A program made the position numbers and the translations under genes. The notes beneath the pieces are model-generated. The model made no database searches. It worked only from the letters and a program-made list of their open reading frames with translations, and was not told the origin of the DNA. This document shows, in pieces, positions 6,680 through 15,291 of a stretch of DNA of 16,568 nt. This DNA comes from an uncultured Campylobacter sp. (GTDB lineage: Bacteria; Campylobacterota; Campylobacteria; Campylobacterales; Campylobacteraceae), in NCBI RefSeq assembly GCF_938030785.1, contig NZ_CALHIK010000147.1:1-16568 (forward strand), written 5' to 3'. Position 1 is the first letter of the stretch. Each line of letters opens with the position of its first letter.

Positions 6680-8484
6680 TGCTGTTAAAACCCACTAAAT
6701 TTAGCCGCTTCGCGTTTTTTTTGCTGGGAGATATTTTTATCTCGATCCTCTCCGTTTATATCGCGTTTTTGCTGCGATTTAGCGGAGATATACCGAACGA
6801 ATTCTATAAAGGCGCGCTGCTTAGCGCCTCGAGCCTGACGGCGATTAAAATTTGCTACTTTTGGTTTTTGCGGATCTATTTAGTTCCGTGGAGATTTTTC
6901 GGGTTATATGAAGCGAGAAAGCTTTTCTACGCGCACGTGATGGCGGCGCTTACCTTTTTGATCCTGTTTTTTTTAGCGAGCAAAGTTTTTAACCCCTTCC
7001 CGCGCTCGGTCATCATCATCGACGCGGCTATCTCGTTTATCTTGATCAGTGGGGTTAGAATTTCAAAGCGGATGTTTTTAAGCGAGAAGAAAAACATCAC
7101 GAATAACGAGCCCTGCATCGTCGTGGGCGCTACGAGCAAGACCTTTCACGTCCTAAAAGGTATGCGGCAAAAATATATCAACTACTACCCCGTAGGCGTC
7201 GTGGACGGGCGGCCTGAGCTAGTAGGGACCTATTGCGAAAACTACGTCGTCAGAGCCAAGGGCGAAATTCCGCAGATGATCAAAGATAGCGGCGCCAAAA
7301 CCGCAATCATCGCGCTGGCGCTGTATCCGGACGAGCTAAAGGAGTTATACGACGAGCTTTTTGCGTACGGGCTAAAAGATATCAAGCTCTTTTCGCTTTT
7401 GGAGGATGAGAGCAAAAAGATCCGCGACGTATCGATCGAGGATCTGCTCGCGCGAAAGCCCAAAGACCTCGATACCAAGGCGATCGAAAATTTTATCAAA
7501 GACAAGGTCGTGCTGGTAACGGGCGCTGGCGGCACGATAGGAAGCGAAATTTGCAAGCAGTGCTTGAAATTCGGCGCAAAGCGGCTCATTATGGTCGAAC
7601 ACAGCGAGTTTAACCTCTACTCGATCAATGAAGCTACGGGCGCAGATATGCGCAACGAGCTAAAGATGATAAATATCGTCTATCATCGCGAGCTGGAGGA
7701 GGTTTTTGCAGAATTTCATCCCGAGGTGGTCGTACACGCAGCGGCGTATAAGCACGTGCCGCTATGCGAGTTTAATCCGCACCTAGCGGTCAAAAACAAC
7801 ATCATCGGCACAAAAAACGTAATCGATCTGTCCAAAAAACACGGCGCGAAAAAGGTTGTTTTGATCTCGACCGACAAGGCGGTGCGACCGACGAACATTA
7901 TGGGCACGACGAAGCGTATCTGCGAGCTTTACGCGCTAAATTCCAACGACGCGGCAAGCGACACGCAGATCGTCGCGGTGCGCTTCGGAAACGTGCTCGG
8001 CTCAAGCGGCAGCGTCATTCCTAAATTTAAACGCCAGATCGAAGCGAACGAGCCGCTTACCGTTACGCACCCCGAGATTACGAGATATTTTATGCTCGTT
8101 AGCGAGGCGTGTCAGCTCGTGCTTCAAGCGGCCTCCATCGCGCAGGGCGGTGAGCTTTTCGTGCTGGATATGGGCGAGCCCGTAAAGATCGCTGATCTTG
8201 CCAAGCGAATGCTCCAGCTTGCCGGCAAGGAGGAGCTGGGTATTAAATTTGTAGGTCTGCGCCCCGGAGAGAAGCTTTACGAGGAACTTTTGATCGACGA
8301 AAACGACAAGAGCACGAAGTACCAATCTATCTTCGTAACCCACTCCGCAAAATACGACCTAGAGGAGCTAAACTCGCAGATCGAGGAGCTTTCGGAGTGT
8401 GAGGACGCGCAGGTCGCGGATAAGCTAAAGCGTATCGTGCCCGAGTTTTCGCACCGATTAAACGATATGAAGGGCACGGCTTGA
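6679..8484 (+). CDS. pglF: UDP-GlcNAc 4,6-dehydratase PglF
   Basis: PglF opens the UDP-diNAcBac pathway: an NAD-dependent dehydratase that converts UDP-GlcNAc to the 4-keto-6-deoxy sugar. The 601-residue protein (C. jejuni about 590) has N-terminal membrane helices within residues ~10-130. A Rossmann-like regulatory domain follows (PCIVVGATS, 145-153). The catalytic SDR domain has GAGGTIGS at 282-289, HAAAYKHVPLCE near 353-364, and STDKAVRPTNIMGTTKR. As in PglF/FlaA1-type dehydratases, Met408 replaces the usual SDR Tyr ahead of Lys412, and Thr398-Asp399-Lys400 form the active triad. The start overlaps the pglE stop by one base and has no clear ribosome binding site, suggesting coupled translation. 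No pglG follows; hisH begins 4 bases before its stop. Two T8 runs (6715-6722, 6967-6974) fall in membrane-helix codons. Confidence 0.95.
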   Translation: MLLKPTKFSRFAFFLLGDIFISILSVYIAFLLRFSGDIPNEFYKGALLSASSLTAIKICYFWFLRIYLVPWRFFGLYEARKLFYAHVMAALTFLILFFLASKVFNPFPRSVIIIDAAISFILISGVRISKRMFLSEKKNITNNEPCIVVGATSKTFHVLKGMRQKYINYYPVGVVDGRPELVGTYCENYVVRAKGEIPQMIKDSGAKTAIIALALYPDELKELYDELFAYGLKDIKLFSLLEDESKKIRDVSIEDLLARKPKDLDTKAIENFIKDKVVLVTGAGGTIGSEICKQCLKFGAKRLIMVEHSEFNLYSINEATGADMRNELKMINIVYHRELEEVFAEFHPEVVVHAAAYKHVPLCEFNPHLAVKNNIIGTKNVIDLSKKHGAKKVVLISTDKAVRPTNIMGTTKRICELYALNSNDAASDTQIVAVRFGNVLGSSGSVIPKFKRQIEANEPLTVTHPEITRYFMLVSEACQLVLQAASIAQGGELFVLDMGEPVKIADLAKRMLQLAGKEELGIKFVGLRPGEKLYEELLIDENDKSTKYQSIFVTHSAKYDLEELNSQIEELSECEDAQVADKLKRIVPEFSHRLNDMKGTA

Positions 8485-9206
8485 TCGGTATCGTGGATTA
8501 CGGCGCGGGCAATATCCAAAGCGTGATGAACGCGCTTAGCTTTTGCGGCGCTAAATTTTGCCTCGCGCGCAGCCCTGGGGAGCTTTTGAGCTGCGATAAG
8601 GCTCTGCTTCCGGGCGTGGGGGCATTCGGCGAGGCGATGGAGAGGCTTCGCGCAAGCGGTATGGACGCTGCGATTAAAGAATTCGTCGCAAGCGGCAGAT
8701 ATTTTTTAGGCATCTGCCTTGGGATGCAGCTTCTGTTCGAGCAAAGCGAGGAATTCGGCGCGCGCAGCGGACTTGGAATTCTACCCGGTCGCGTCGTGAA
8801 ATTTGACAAAACGAAATTTAATATTCAGGGGGCGGAATTTCGATCCGAAAATTCTAAATTTAGATCGGGCGGGGCGGAATTTAATTCAGACGGGGCGGAA
8901 CCTAGCGCGCGCTACGGGCAAAATTCCGCTCGCGCCGAAAGCCTAAAGATCCCGCACGTCGGCTGGAACAGCGCGCATTTTATCAAGTGCTCGCCGATAA
9001 ACGGGGCCTTGGGCGAGTTTGAGTATCTGTATTTCGTGCACTCCTACCACGTCCTTTGCGCGCGCGAGATCACGCTTGCGACCACGTTTTACGGCTATGA
9101 GTTTGCAAGCGCGATCTGGCGCGAAAACGTATTTGCCTTTCAGCCGCATCCCGAAAAAAGCCACGATGCAGGTATAAAAATCATTAAAAATTTTACGGAG
9201 CTGTGA
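8481..9206 (+). CDS. hisH: Imidazole glycerol phosphate synthase glutaminase subunit HisH, with an insertion
   Basis: HisH hydrolyses glutamine and channels ammonia to HisF for the fifth step of histidine synthesis. The class I glutaminase triad is present: Cys79 in GICLGMQ, and His223 and Glu225 in QPHPEKS. Other matches are DYGAGN (6-11), LLPGVGAFGEAM (42-53), KIPHVGWN and YFVHSYHV. Length is 241 residues, against about 200 for the family. The excess is residues ~110-153, between GRVVKFD and LKIPHVGWN, a low-complexity segment rich in G/A/E/S/N and F. The start is TTG at 8481 with AAGGG at 8470-8474. It overlaps the pglF stop by 4 bases, so hisH appears to be read from the pgl transcript. 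Its partner hisF is outside the window. Confidence 0.92.
   Translation: MIGIVDYGAGNIQSVMNALSFCGAKFCLARSPGELLSCDKALLPGVGAFGEAMERLRASGMDAAIKEFVASGRYFLGICLGMQLLFEQSEEFGARSGLGILPGRVVKFDKTKFNIQGAEFRSENSKFRSGGAEFNSDGAEPSARYGQNSARAESLKIPHVGWNSAHFIKCSPINGALGEFEYLYFVHSYHVLCAREITLATTFYGYEFASAIWRENVFAFQPHPEKSHDAGIKIIKNFTEL
8799..8926 (+). repeat. RAATTY-rich insertion within hisH
   Basis: RAATTY words start at 8799, 8814 and 8856 (AAATTT), 8835 and 8877 (GAATTT), and 8849 and 8921 (AAATTC). A GGGGCGGAA unit recurs near 8828, 8871 and 8892, twice running on into GAATTT. The stretch codes for the extra ~44 residues of HisH and is in frame with no stops. It resembles the pglB 5' array in word use but has its own GC-rich spacer. 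Confidence 0.8.
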
Positions 9207-9913
9207 TGGAAATTTTCCCTGCGATCGATCTGAAACAAGGATGCGCCGTGCGCCTTAGCAAGGGCGAGATGCAAAGCGCAAAAATTTATTCCAAAGACCC
9301 CTGCGAGCTAGCCAAAAAATTTGAAGATCTCGGCGCCAAGTGGCTGCATCTGGTTGATCTCGACGGCGCGTTTGCAGGCGAGGCGGTAAATTTCAAAGCG
9401 ATCGAGCGGATCGTAAAAAGCACGTGTCTGCGTGTAGAAGTGGGCGGCGGCATCCGCGACGAAGCGCGCATAAAGGAGTATTTAAACTTAGGCGTCGATA
9501 GATTTATCCTCGGCTCGGCAGCGCTAAAAAACCCAGATTTCGTAAAGCAGATGGCGAAGCTTTACCGCATCGTCGTGGGCATAGACGCGAAAGAGGGGCT
9601 CGTAGCGACCGAGGGCTGGGCGGAGCTAAGCCGCGTAAAAGCGACCGATCTGGCGCGAGACTACGCGGACGTAGGCGTTTGCGCGATCATCTGCACCGAC
9701 ATATCGCGCGACGGGATGTTAAGCGGCGTAAACGTAGAATTTAGCCGCTCTATCGCGAAAGCTAGCGGTATCGACACTATCGCAAGCGGCGGCGTTAAAG
9801 ATATAAACGACATAATCGCGCTTAAAAACGCAGAGCTCATCGCGGGCGTTATCGTCGGCAAAGCGTATTACGAGGGCACGCTCGATCTTAAAAAGGCGTT
9901 TGAAGCTCTATAA
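9206..9913 (+). CDS. hisA: ProFAR isomerase HisA
   Basis: HisA is the (beta/alpha)8 isomerase that opens the ribose ring of ProFAR to give PRFAR, the substrate of HisH-HisF. The start MEIFPAIDLKQGCAVRL carries the first catalytic Asp (residue 8). CTDISRDGMLSG carries the second, and VEVGGGIRD, ILGSAAL, ASGGVKDI and GVIVGKAYYEG are the usual phosphate-binding loops. At 235 residues the length is normal. The ATG at 9206 shares one base with the hisH stop (TGATG) and has GGAG at 9197-9200, so it is preferred over the GTG at 9203. It is co-transcribed with hisH. The next gene starts 78 bases later, and hisF does not follow. Confidence 0.95.
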   Translation: MEIFPAIDLKQGCAVRLSKGEMQSAKIYSKDPCELAKKFEDLGAKWLHLVDLDGAFAGEAVNFKAIERIVKSTCLRVEVGGGIRDEARIKEYLNLGVDRFILGSAALKNPDFVKQMAKLYRIVVGIDAKEGLVATEGWAELSRVKATDLARDYADVGVCAIICTDISRDGMLSGVNVEFSRSIAKASGIDTIASGGVKDINDIIALKNAELIAGVIVGKAYYEGTLDLKKAFEAL

Positions 9914-9991
9914 AAACGCCCGAGCGTAAGCAAAGTTTGAACTAAATTTTAGTAATATGCAAATTTTAAAATTTAAAGGCGATGTGAGGCG

Positions 9992-10855
9992 ATGAAAGAT
10001 TTTTTTTATGAGATGATCGTAAAAAGCGCGAATGCGAGCGAGCTTTTCAAGGGCTTTGCGTTCGAGCTCGGCGTTACCTGCGTCGAAGAACGCGGCGAGT
10101 GCTTCATAATCCGCGACGAAGAGGATCTGCAAAATTTAAAATTTGCGTTTGAGGAGTTTAAAAAGGGGCTTGCGCGATCTCTCAATTTAGACGCCGATCT
10201 GCAGATCGAAATTTTAAAAAAGCAAAACAAAGACTGGCTCGATGAGTATAAAAAAGGCGTCGCGCCCGTGGCGGTCGGTAAATTTTACGTCCGTCCGAGC
10301 TGGTGCGAAAGATCGCAAGATAGCGCGCTAATCGATCTGCTGATCGATCCTGCGCTGGCATTCGGCTCGGGCCATCACGAAAGCACCAATATGTGCCTGG
10401 CGCTACTTAGCGAGCTCGCTCGCGATGGTATGAGCGCGCTTGACGTGGGCTGCGGCAGCGGAATTCTAAGTATCGCGATGAAAAAACTGGGCGCAAAGGT
10501 AAGCGCTTGCGATACCGACGAGCAGGCGGTGAGTGCTACGCAGCAAAACGCCGAGAAAAACGGCGTGCGGATAGATAAAATTTGGCTCGGCAGCGTTTCA
10601 AGCTTAAACGAGCAAAGTTCAAACAAAAGCGCGCAGCCGCAGTTTGATCTCGTCGTCGCAAATATAATCGCCGACGTGATTTTGATCCTAAGCGCGGATC
10701 TGAAAAAAGCGCTAAAACCTGGCGGCAAGCTCGTGCTGTCGGGAATTTTAGAAAAATATAAAGATAGGATAGAGCAAGCCTTTTCGGATTTAAATTTCGT
10801 GCAGATGAAAAAGCAAAACGAATGGCTTAGCTTCGTATATGAAAGGAAGATATGA
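9992..10855 (+). CDS. prmA: Ribosomal protein L11 methyltransferase PrmA
   Basis: PrmA is a SAM-dependent methyltransferase that trimethylates lysines and the N-terminus of ribosomal protein L11. The 287-residue protein has an N-terminal L11-recognition domain and a Rossmann methyltransferase domain. The signature motifs are IDPALAFGSGHHEST (118-131), the SAM-binding ALDVGCGSGILSIA (149-162), and VVANIIADVI (221-230). The ATG at 9992 has TGAGG just upstream. A T8 run follows the first codons (10000-10007). The stop overlaps the ftsH ATG (ATGA). The prmA-ftsH pair is conserved in Campylobacter and Helicobacter, where cheY often precedes it; here hisH-hisA precede it instead. The 78-base gap before it holds AAATTT words and a possible weak -10 (TAATAT, 9953-9958). 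Confidence 0.93.
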   Translation: MKDFFYEMIVKSANASELFKGFAFELGVTCVEERGECFIIRDEEDLQNLKFAFEEFKKGLARSLNLDADLQIEILKKQNKDWLDEYKKGVAPVAVGKFYVRPSWCERSQDSALIDLLIDPALAFGSGHHESTNMCLALLSELARDGMSALDVGCGSGILSIAMKKLGAKVSACDTDEQAVSATQQNAEKNGVRIDKIWLGSVSSLNEQSSNKSAQPQFDLVVANIIADVILILSADLKKALKPGGKLVLSGILEKYKDRIEQAFSDLNFVQMKKQNEWLSFVYERKI

Positions 10856-12801
10856 ACAATAACCAAAACAATCAACCCCCTCAAAACGGCGGTGGAAATA
10901 ATTTTTTCAATAAAAATCCGATCGGCGTTTTTATTATTTTCGCGCTTATTTTGATAGTCGTGTTTAAGGCGATATCGCCAAGCGGCGGCTTTGATAGCGA
11001 CGGTATACTGGGCTCCGTCTCGGGCGAGAGTAGAAACGTAAGCTACTCGGAGCTAAAATCGCAGATCAAAAACTCCCAAGTAAGCATGGTCTCCATCGGA
11101 AGCTCCACGATTAAAGCTCAAGTCGGCAACGTAATCTACACCGCCAAGCGCGTGGATGATCCCGAACTAGTTCAAATTTTAGAATCGCGTAAAATTCCAT
11201 ACGGCGCGTATAACGAGAGTAACTTTTTGACCGATCTGCTCTTTAGCTGGGTCTTGCCGCTCGTGATTTTCTTTGGAATTTGGATGTTTTTGGCCAACCG
11301 CATGCAGCGCAATATGGGCGGCGGCGTGCTCGGCATCGGAAGCTCCAAAAACCTAGTAAGCGCCGAAAAGCCGAAAGTTAAATTTGGCGATGTAGCGGGC
11401 GTCGAAGAGGCGAAAGAGGAGGTTAAAGAGATCGTAGATTTCTTAAAAAACCCCGAGCGATACATTAGCCTCGGGGCTAAAATTCCAAAAGGTGTGCTTT
11501 TAGTGGGCCCTCCCGGCACGGGCAAGACGCTGCTAGCTAAAGCGGTTGCGGGCGAAGCGGACGTGCCGTTTTTTTCGGTGTCGGGCTCCAGCTTCATCGA
11601 GATGTTCGTAGGCGTGGGTGCCAGCAGGGTGCGCGATCTATTCGATAATGCTAAGAAGCAGGCTCCGGCGATCGTTTTCATCGACGAGATCGACGCGATC
11701 GGTAAAAGCAGAACCGCAGGCGGTATCGGCGGAGGCAACGACGAGCGCGAGCAGACGCTAAATCAGCTGCTTGCCGAGATGGACGGCTTTGGCTCGGAAT
11801 CAAGCCCTGTGATCGTCCTTGCGGCTACCAACCGCCCCGAGACGCTGGATGCGGCGCTTCTGCGTCCAGGCAGATTTGATAGGCAGGTTTTGGTCGATAG
11901 ACCCGATTTTGACGGCAGAATGGCGATTTTAAAGGTGCATATGCGCGACGTTAAATTTGCCCGCGACATCGATATAGAAGAGATCGCGCGCCTTACCGTG
12001 GGCTTTGCGGGAGCCGATCTTGCAAACATCATCAACGAAGCCGCGCTTTTAGCGGGTCGCGAGGCAAAGGCGGAGGTCGAGCAAAAAGACCTACTTGAAG
12101 CGATCGAGCGCGTCGGTATCGGACTGGCTAAAAAATCGCGCCGCGTAAGCCCGATCGAAAAGCGGATCGTCGCCTATCACGAAAGCGGCCATGCGCTAAT
12201 TGCGGAGCTTACCAAAGGCGCGATGCCCGTATCGAAGGTAACTATCGTACCGCGCGGATTGAGCGCTGCGGGATACACGCTAAATTCGCCGTTTGAAAAT
12301 AGATACCTACACCAGCGCCATGAAATTTTTGCCGAGATCGATACATTTTTGGCGGGGCGCGCGGCGGAGGATGTGTTTTTAGGCGAGATCACCGACGGCG
12401 CGGGCAACGATCTGCAGCGCGCTACCGATATGCTTAAATTTATGGCCACTCAGGTCGGAATGACCGATGCACTCGGGCTTGCGGTGCTCGAAAAACAGCA
12501 GTATTCCTTCCTAAACGGCGGACAGAGCATCAAGGATTACAGCGAGGTAACGGCGGTTAAGATCGACGAATATGTCCGCAAGACGCTGGACGAGCGCTAC
12601 GCAGCGGTAAAAGAGACGCTAAGAACCTACGCTCCGGCGATTGAGGAGATGGTAAAGGCGCTGTATGAGAAGGAGACGGTCTCGGGCGAGCAGATCGTGG
12701 AGATCATCTCTAAATTTGAAAAAGATAACGGCATGCCTACCCGTTTGGTGCGAAATTTAGGCGCTAACGACGATATCGAAAGCGCAAAGAGCGAGGCGTA
12801 A
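10852..12801 (+). CDS. ftsH: ATP-dependent zinc metalloprotease FtsH
   Basis: FtsH is the essential hexameric inner-membrane AAA+ protease that degrades misfolded membrane proteins and regulatory substrates. At 649 residues it has the normal family length. In order: an Asn/Gln-rich N-terminus, TM1 at ~24-41, a periplasmic domain (~42-125), TM2 at ~128-148, Walker A GPPGTGKT (219-226), Walker B IVFIDEIDAIG (274-284), the SRH with ATNRPETLDAALLRPGRFDR, the HESGH zinc site (443-447), and the third zinc ligand Asp in GAGND (about 520). The ATG at 10852 has AAGGAAG at 10843-10849 and overlaps the prmA stop by 4 bases. No oddity is seen in the coding sequence. Confidence 0.97.
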   Translation: MNNNQNNQPPQNGGGNNFFNKNPIGVFIIFALILIVVFKAISPSGGFDSDGILGSVSGESRNVSYSELKSQIKNSQVSMVSIGSSTIKAQVGNVIYTAKRVDDPELVQILESRKIPYGAYNESNFLTDLLFSWVLPLVIFFGIWMFLANRMQRNMGGGVLGIGSSKNLVSAEKPKVKFGDVAGVEEAKEEVKEIVDFLKNPERYISLGAKIPKGVLLVGPPGTGKTLLAKAVAGEADVPFFSVSGSSFIEMFVGVGASRVRDLFDNAKKQAPAIVFIDEIDAIGKSRTAGGIGGGNDEREQTLNQLLAEMDGFGSESSPVIVLAATNRPETLDAALLRPGRFDRQVLVDRPDFDGRMAILKVHMRDVKFARDIDIEEIARLTVGFAGADLANIINEAALLAGREAKAEVEQKDLLEAIERVGIGLAKKSRRVSPIEKRIVAYHESGHALIAELTKGAMPVSKVTIVPRGLSAAGYTLNSPFENRYLHQRHEIFAEIDTFLAGRAAEDVFLGEITDGAGNDLQRATDMLKFMATQVGMTDALGLAVLEKQQYSFLNGGQSIKDYSEVTAVKIDEYVRKTLDERYAAVKETLRTYAPAIEEMVKALYEKETVSGEQIVEIISKFEKDNGMPTRLVRNLGANDDIESAKSEA

Positions 12802-12848
12802 ATTTCAAGCCTCGCGCGGAGCAGAAACTTAGGGTTAAATTTTAAGAC

Positions 12849-12877
12849 GATCGCGCTAAAGCGTTTTATGCGCGATC
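12849..12877. other. Inverted repeat between ftsH and pssA
   Basis: GATCGCGC at 12849-12856 and GCGCGATC at 12870-12877 form a perfect 8-base stem around a 13-base loop, in the 126-base gap after ftsH. No T-run follows, so a simple intrinsic terminator is doubtful. It may slow or end transcription, or serve as an mRNA processing site. I see no small gene in the rest of the gap. Confidence 0.45.
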
Positions 12878-12927
12878 TGCGGCGCCGAACGAAAAGCGGT
12901 GCAAAAATAAAATTTAAAGAGTGAGAG

Positions 12928-13677
12928 ATGGAAGAGGAAAAGGGAAAACTAATCTACATATTGCCGAATCTTTTCACGGCGGCAAGCGTATTTTTGGCGG
13001 TCATCAGCATAATTTCTACGATCAAAGGCAATTTCAGCGCCGCGATCTTTTATATCATTTTATCCTTGATCTGCGACGGGCTTGACGGCCGCGTGGCGAG
13101 GCTAACGCATGCGACGTCGAAATTCGGCGTGGAATTTGACAGCCTTGCAGATATCGTGGCTTTCGGCGTCGCGCCGGCGCTGCTGTTTTATTGCGCGGTC
13201 GGGCACGATTACGGTAAGGTCGGTTCGCTCGTAGCCGCGCTTTACGTGGTTTTCGGCGCGATCAGACTGGCGCGATTTAACGTCACCACGGGCACCTACG
13301 AGCCTAGCGTTTTTATCGGGCTGCCGATCCCTACGGCTGCGATTACGATGGCGTTTTGGATCGGAATTTATCTAAAATATGAGCTTTCCAAAGGTTTTGG
13401 AGTATTTTTGATCATCGCAATGGCGGCGTTATCGTTTTTGATGGTAAGCAACATCCGCTTTCCGAGCTTTAAAAAGATCAGCCTAAAACGTCCCAATGCG
13501 ATTAAAATTTTAGTGCTTCTAATCGTCGTGTTTTTCTCACTTTTATATCTTTTCAAGCTGGAATTCCCGGCGGTGCTTACTTTGGTTTATATCGTTTACG
13601 GTTTGGTTCGCGGAGCTTTAAATTTAAGCGCGGCTAAATTTCATAAAAAAGACAAACCCGAGGAAACGGCGAAATAA
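12928..13677 (+). CDS. pssA: CDP-diacylglycerol-serine O-phosphatidyltransferase PssA
   Basis: PssA makes phosphatidylserine from CDP-diacylglycerol and serine in the inner membrane, the precursor of phosphatidylethanolamine. The CDP-alcohol phosphotransferase signature is complete: Asp50, Asp53-Gly54, Ala57-Arg58, Gly67, Asp71 and Asp75, with the spacing DxxDGxxAR(x8)GxxxDxxxD. Around it are several hydrophobic helices (about 12-30, 36-50, 76-95, 105-115, 130-150, 160-180, and two near the C-terminus), fitting the PssA type of about 240-250 residues. The N-terminal LPNLFTAASVFLAVISI is typical of this subclass. The ribosome binding site is weak (GAGTGAGAG before ATG 12928). Its position after ftsH matches other Campylobacterota. 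Confidence 0.93.
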   Translation: MEEEKGKLIYILPNLFTAASVFLAVISIISTIKGNFSAAIFYIILSLICDGLDGRVARLTHATSKFGVEFDSLADIVAFGVAPALLFYCAVGHDYGKVGSLVAALYVVFGAIRLARFNVTTGTYEPSVFIGLPIPTAAITMAFWIGIYLKYELSKGFGVFLIIAMAALSFLMVSNIRFPSFKKISLKRPNAIKILVLLIVVFFSLLYLFKLEFPAVLTLVYIVYGLVRGALNLSAAKFHKKDKPEETAK

Positions 13678-13721
13678 TCTCGAATATGTTTATCGCCGCG
13701 ATTGTTTTAAGCTTGCGCGGC

Positions 13722-13727
13722 TATAAT
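13722..13727 (+). promoter_or_regulatory. Probable sigma-70 -10 box for leuA
   Basis: GGCTATAATTTTGCC contains a perfect TATAAT at 13722-13727, in the style of Campylobacter sigma-70 promoters, which often lack a clear -35. Transcription would start near 13733, about 30 bases before the leuA ATG. This start excludes the upstream TTG at 13729 as the translation start. Confidence 0.6.
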
Positions 13728-13761
13728 TTTGCCAAATTTTAACCCTTTGAAAGGATTTGTA

Positions 13762-15276
13762 ATGGACAAAAATAAAATCATAATCTTCGATACTACGCTT
13801 CGTGACGGCGAGCAAAGCCCTGGAGCGTCGATGAATACGGACGAGAAGATCCATCTTGCGTTGCAGCTTGAAAAGCTGGGCGTAGATGTTATCGAGGCGG
13901 GTTTTGCAGCGGCAAGCCCCGGGGACTTTGACGCGATAGAAAAGATCGCGGGCGCCGTTAGCAAGGCTCGCGTATGCTCTCTTGCGCGCGCTTTAGAAAA
14001 AGATATCAAAGCCGCCGGCGAAGCGGTAAAGGGTGCGAAGCTCGGCCGCATCCACACCTTCATCGCTACAAGCCCTATCCATATGGAATTTAAACTTAAA
14101 ATGCAGCCGCAAGAGGTCATAAAGCGCGCCGTAGAGGCCGTGCAATACGCAAAAAGTCTATGCGATGACGTGGAGTTTAGCTGCGAGGATGCGTGTAGAA
14201 GCGATATCGGCTTTTTAAAAGAGATCTGCGACGCCGCGATAAATGCAGGAGCCTCCACCATAAATATCCCCGATACGGTGGGCTATCTCTATCCAGATGA
14301 GATCACTGCGCGCATAGGCGAGATCGTTAAGCTTATCGGCGAGCGCGCCGTAGTTTCGGTACACAACCACAACGATTTGGGAATGGCTACCGTAAATTCC
14401 TTAGCCGCTATCTTGGCGGGAGCCAGACAGGTCGAGTGCACGATAAACGGTATCGGCGAGCGCGCGGGCAACGCTGCTCTGGAGGAGATCGTAATGGCAA
14501 TCAAGACGCGCACAGATAAATTTGCGCCGCTTTATACCGATATAAATTTGAAAGAAATTTATCCATCCAGCCGCCTAGTCGCGAGCATTACCGGTATCGA
14601 GCCGCAGCCCAATAAAGCGATCGTGGGCAAAAACGCCTTCGCGCATGAAAGCGGCATCCACCAAGACGGCGTGCTAAAACACAAAGAAACCTACGAGATA
14701 ATGCACGCCGAGGATATCGGGCTTGATAAAAACTCGCTCGTGCTGGGCAAACACAGCGGCCGTCACGCCTTCAAAGATAAGCTGGTATCTTTGGGCTATG
14801 AGCTTAGTAATGATCAGGTTGAGATCGCGTTTAATAAATTTAAAGCGCTCGCCGATAGCAAAAAGGACGTTTTCGACGAGGATATTAGAGAGCTCGTAAA
14901 CGACGAGTTCGTGGGAGCCGAAAAGACCTACGAAGTACTGGTTCTAAGCTCCAATAGCTGCAACAAAGGACACGCTAGCACGGCCCTTACGCTAAGGTAT
15001 AAGGATGAAATTTTAAGCGATAGCGCGCTTGGAAACGGCGGCGTGGATGCGATATTTAAGGCGATAGATCGTATTAGCGGTATCAGCGGTAGCCTGAAAG
15101 AGTATCAAGTAAAAGCGGTCTCGCAAGGCAAAGACGCGCTGGCGAAAGTAACCGTCAAGGTGGAATTTCAAGACGAGGGCGCCATCATCGGCAGAGGGCT
15201 TGACGTAGATACGATGCTGGCGTCTGCAAAGGCCTACGTTGCGGCGCTAAATACATATCTGGATGCTAAGCGCTAA
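13762..15276 (+). CDS. leuA: 2-isopropylmalate synthase LeuA
   Basis: LeuA condenses acetyl-CoA with 2-ketoisovalerate, the first committed step of leucine synthesis. The 504-residue protein has the catalytic TIM barrel first: FDTTLRDGEQSPG (9-21), the metal-binding HNHND at 201-205, and GIGERAGNAALEE at 230-242. The linker GKHSGRHAF follows (329-337), then the C-terminal leucine-binding regulatory domain (~390-500). It is the long bacterial LeuA type with feedback control. The start is ATG 13762, with AAAGGA at 13750-13755. A TTG start at 13729 would add 11 residues and lies before the likely transcript start. leuB, leuC and leuD are not adjacent, so leuA stands alone here, behind its own promoter. 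Confidence 0.95.
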   Translation: MDKNKIIIFDTTLRDGEQSPGASMNTDEKIHLALQLEKLGVDVIEAGFAAASPGDFDAIEKIAGAVSKARVCSLARALEKDIKAAGEAVKGAKLGRIHTFIATSPIHMEFKLKMQPQEVIKRAVEAVQYAKSLCDDVEFSCEDACRSDIGFLKEICDAAINAGASTINIPDTVGYLYPDEITARIGEIVKLIGERAVVSVHNHNDLGMATVNSLAAILAGARQVECTINGIGERAGNAALEEIVMAIKTRTDKFAPLYTDINLKEIYPSSRLVASITGIEPQPNKAIVGKNAFAHESGIHQDGVLKHKETYEIMHAEDIGLDKNSLVLGKHSGRHAFKDKLVSLGYELSNDQVEIAFNKFKALADSKKDVFDEDIRELVNDEFVGAEKTYEVLVLSSNSCNKGHASTALTLRYKDEILSDSALGNGGVDAIFKAIDRISGISGSLKEYQVKAVSQGKDALAKVTVKVEFQDEGAIIGRGLDVDTMLASAKAYVAALNTYLDAKR

Positions 15277-15291
15277 GATGTCGGCGTGCTC

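Noticed and set aside
6715..6974. T8 runs in pglF (6715-6722, 6967-6974) and in prmA (10000-10007) as phase-variation switches
   Set aside because: They encode Phe/Leu in expected places. Campylobacter contingency loci mostly use G/C runs, and eight T is short.
11172..11738. 188-codon minus-strand ORF
   Set aside because: Shadow of ftsH; composition follows the complementary strand of the AAA domain.
13729..13761. TTG start for LeuA
   Set aside because: It falls before the likely transcript start set by TATAAT at 13722, and ATG 13762 has AAAGGA upstream.
13707..14261. 184-codon minus-strand ORF
   Set aside because: Shadow of leuA with no recognisable motif.
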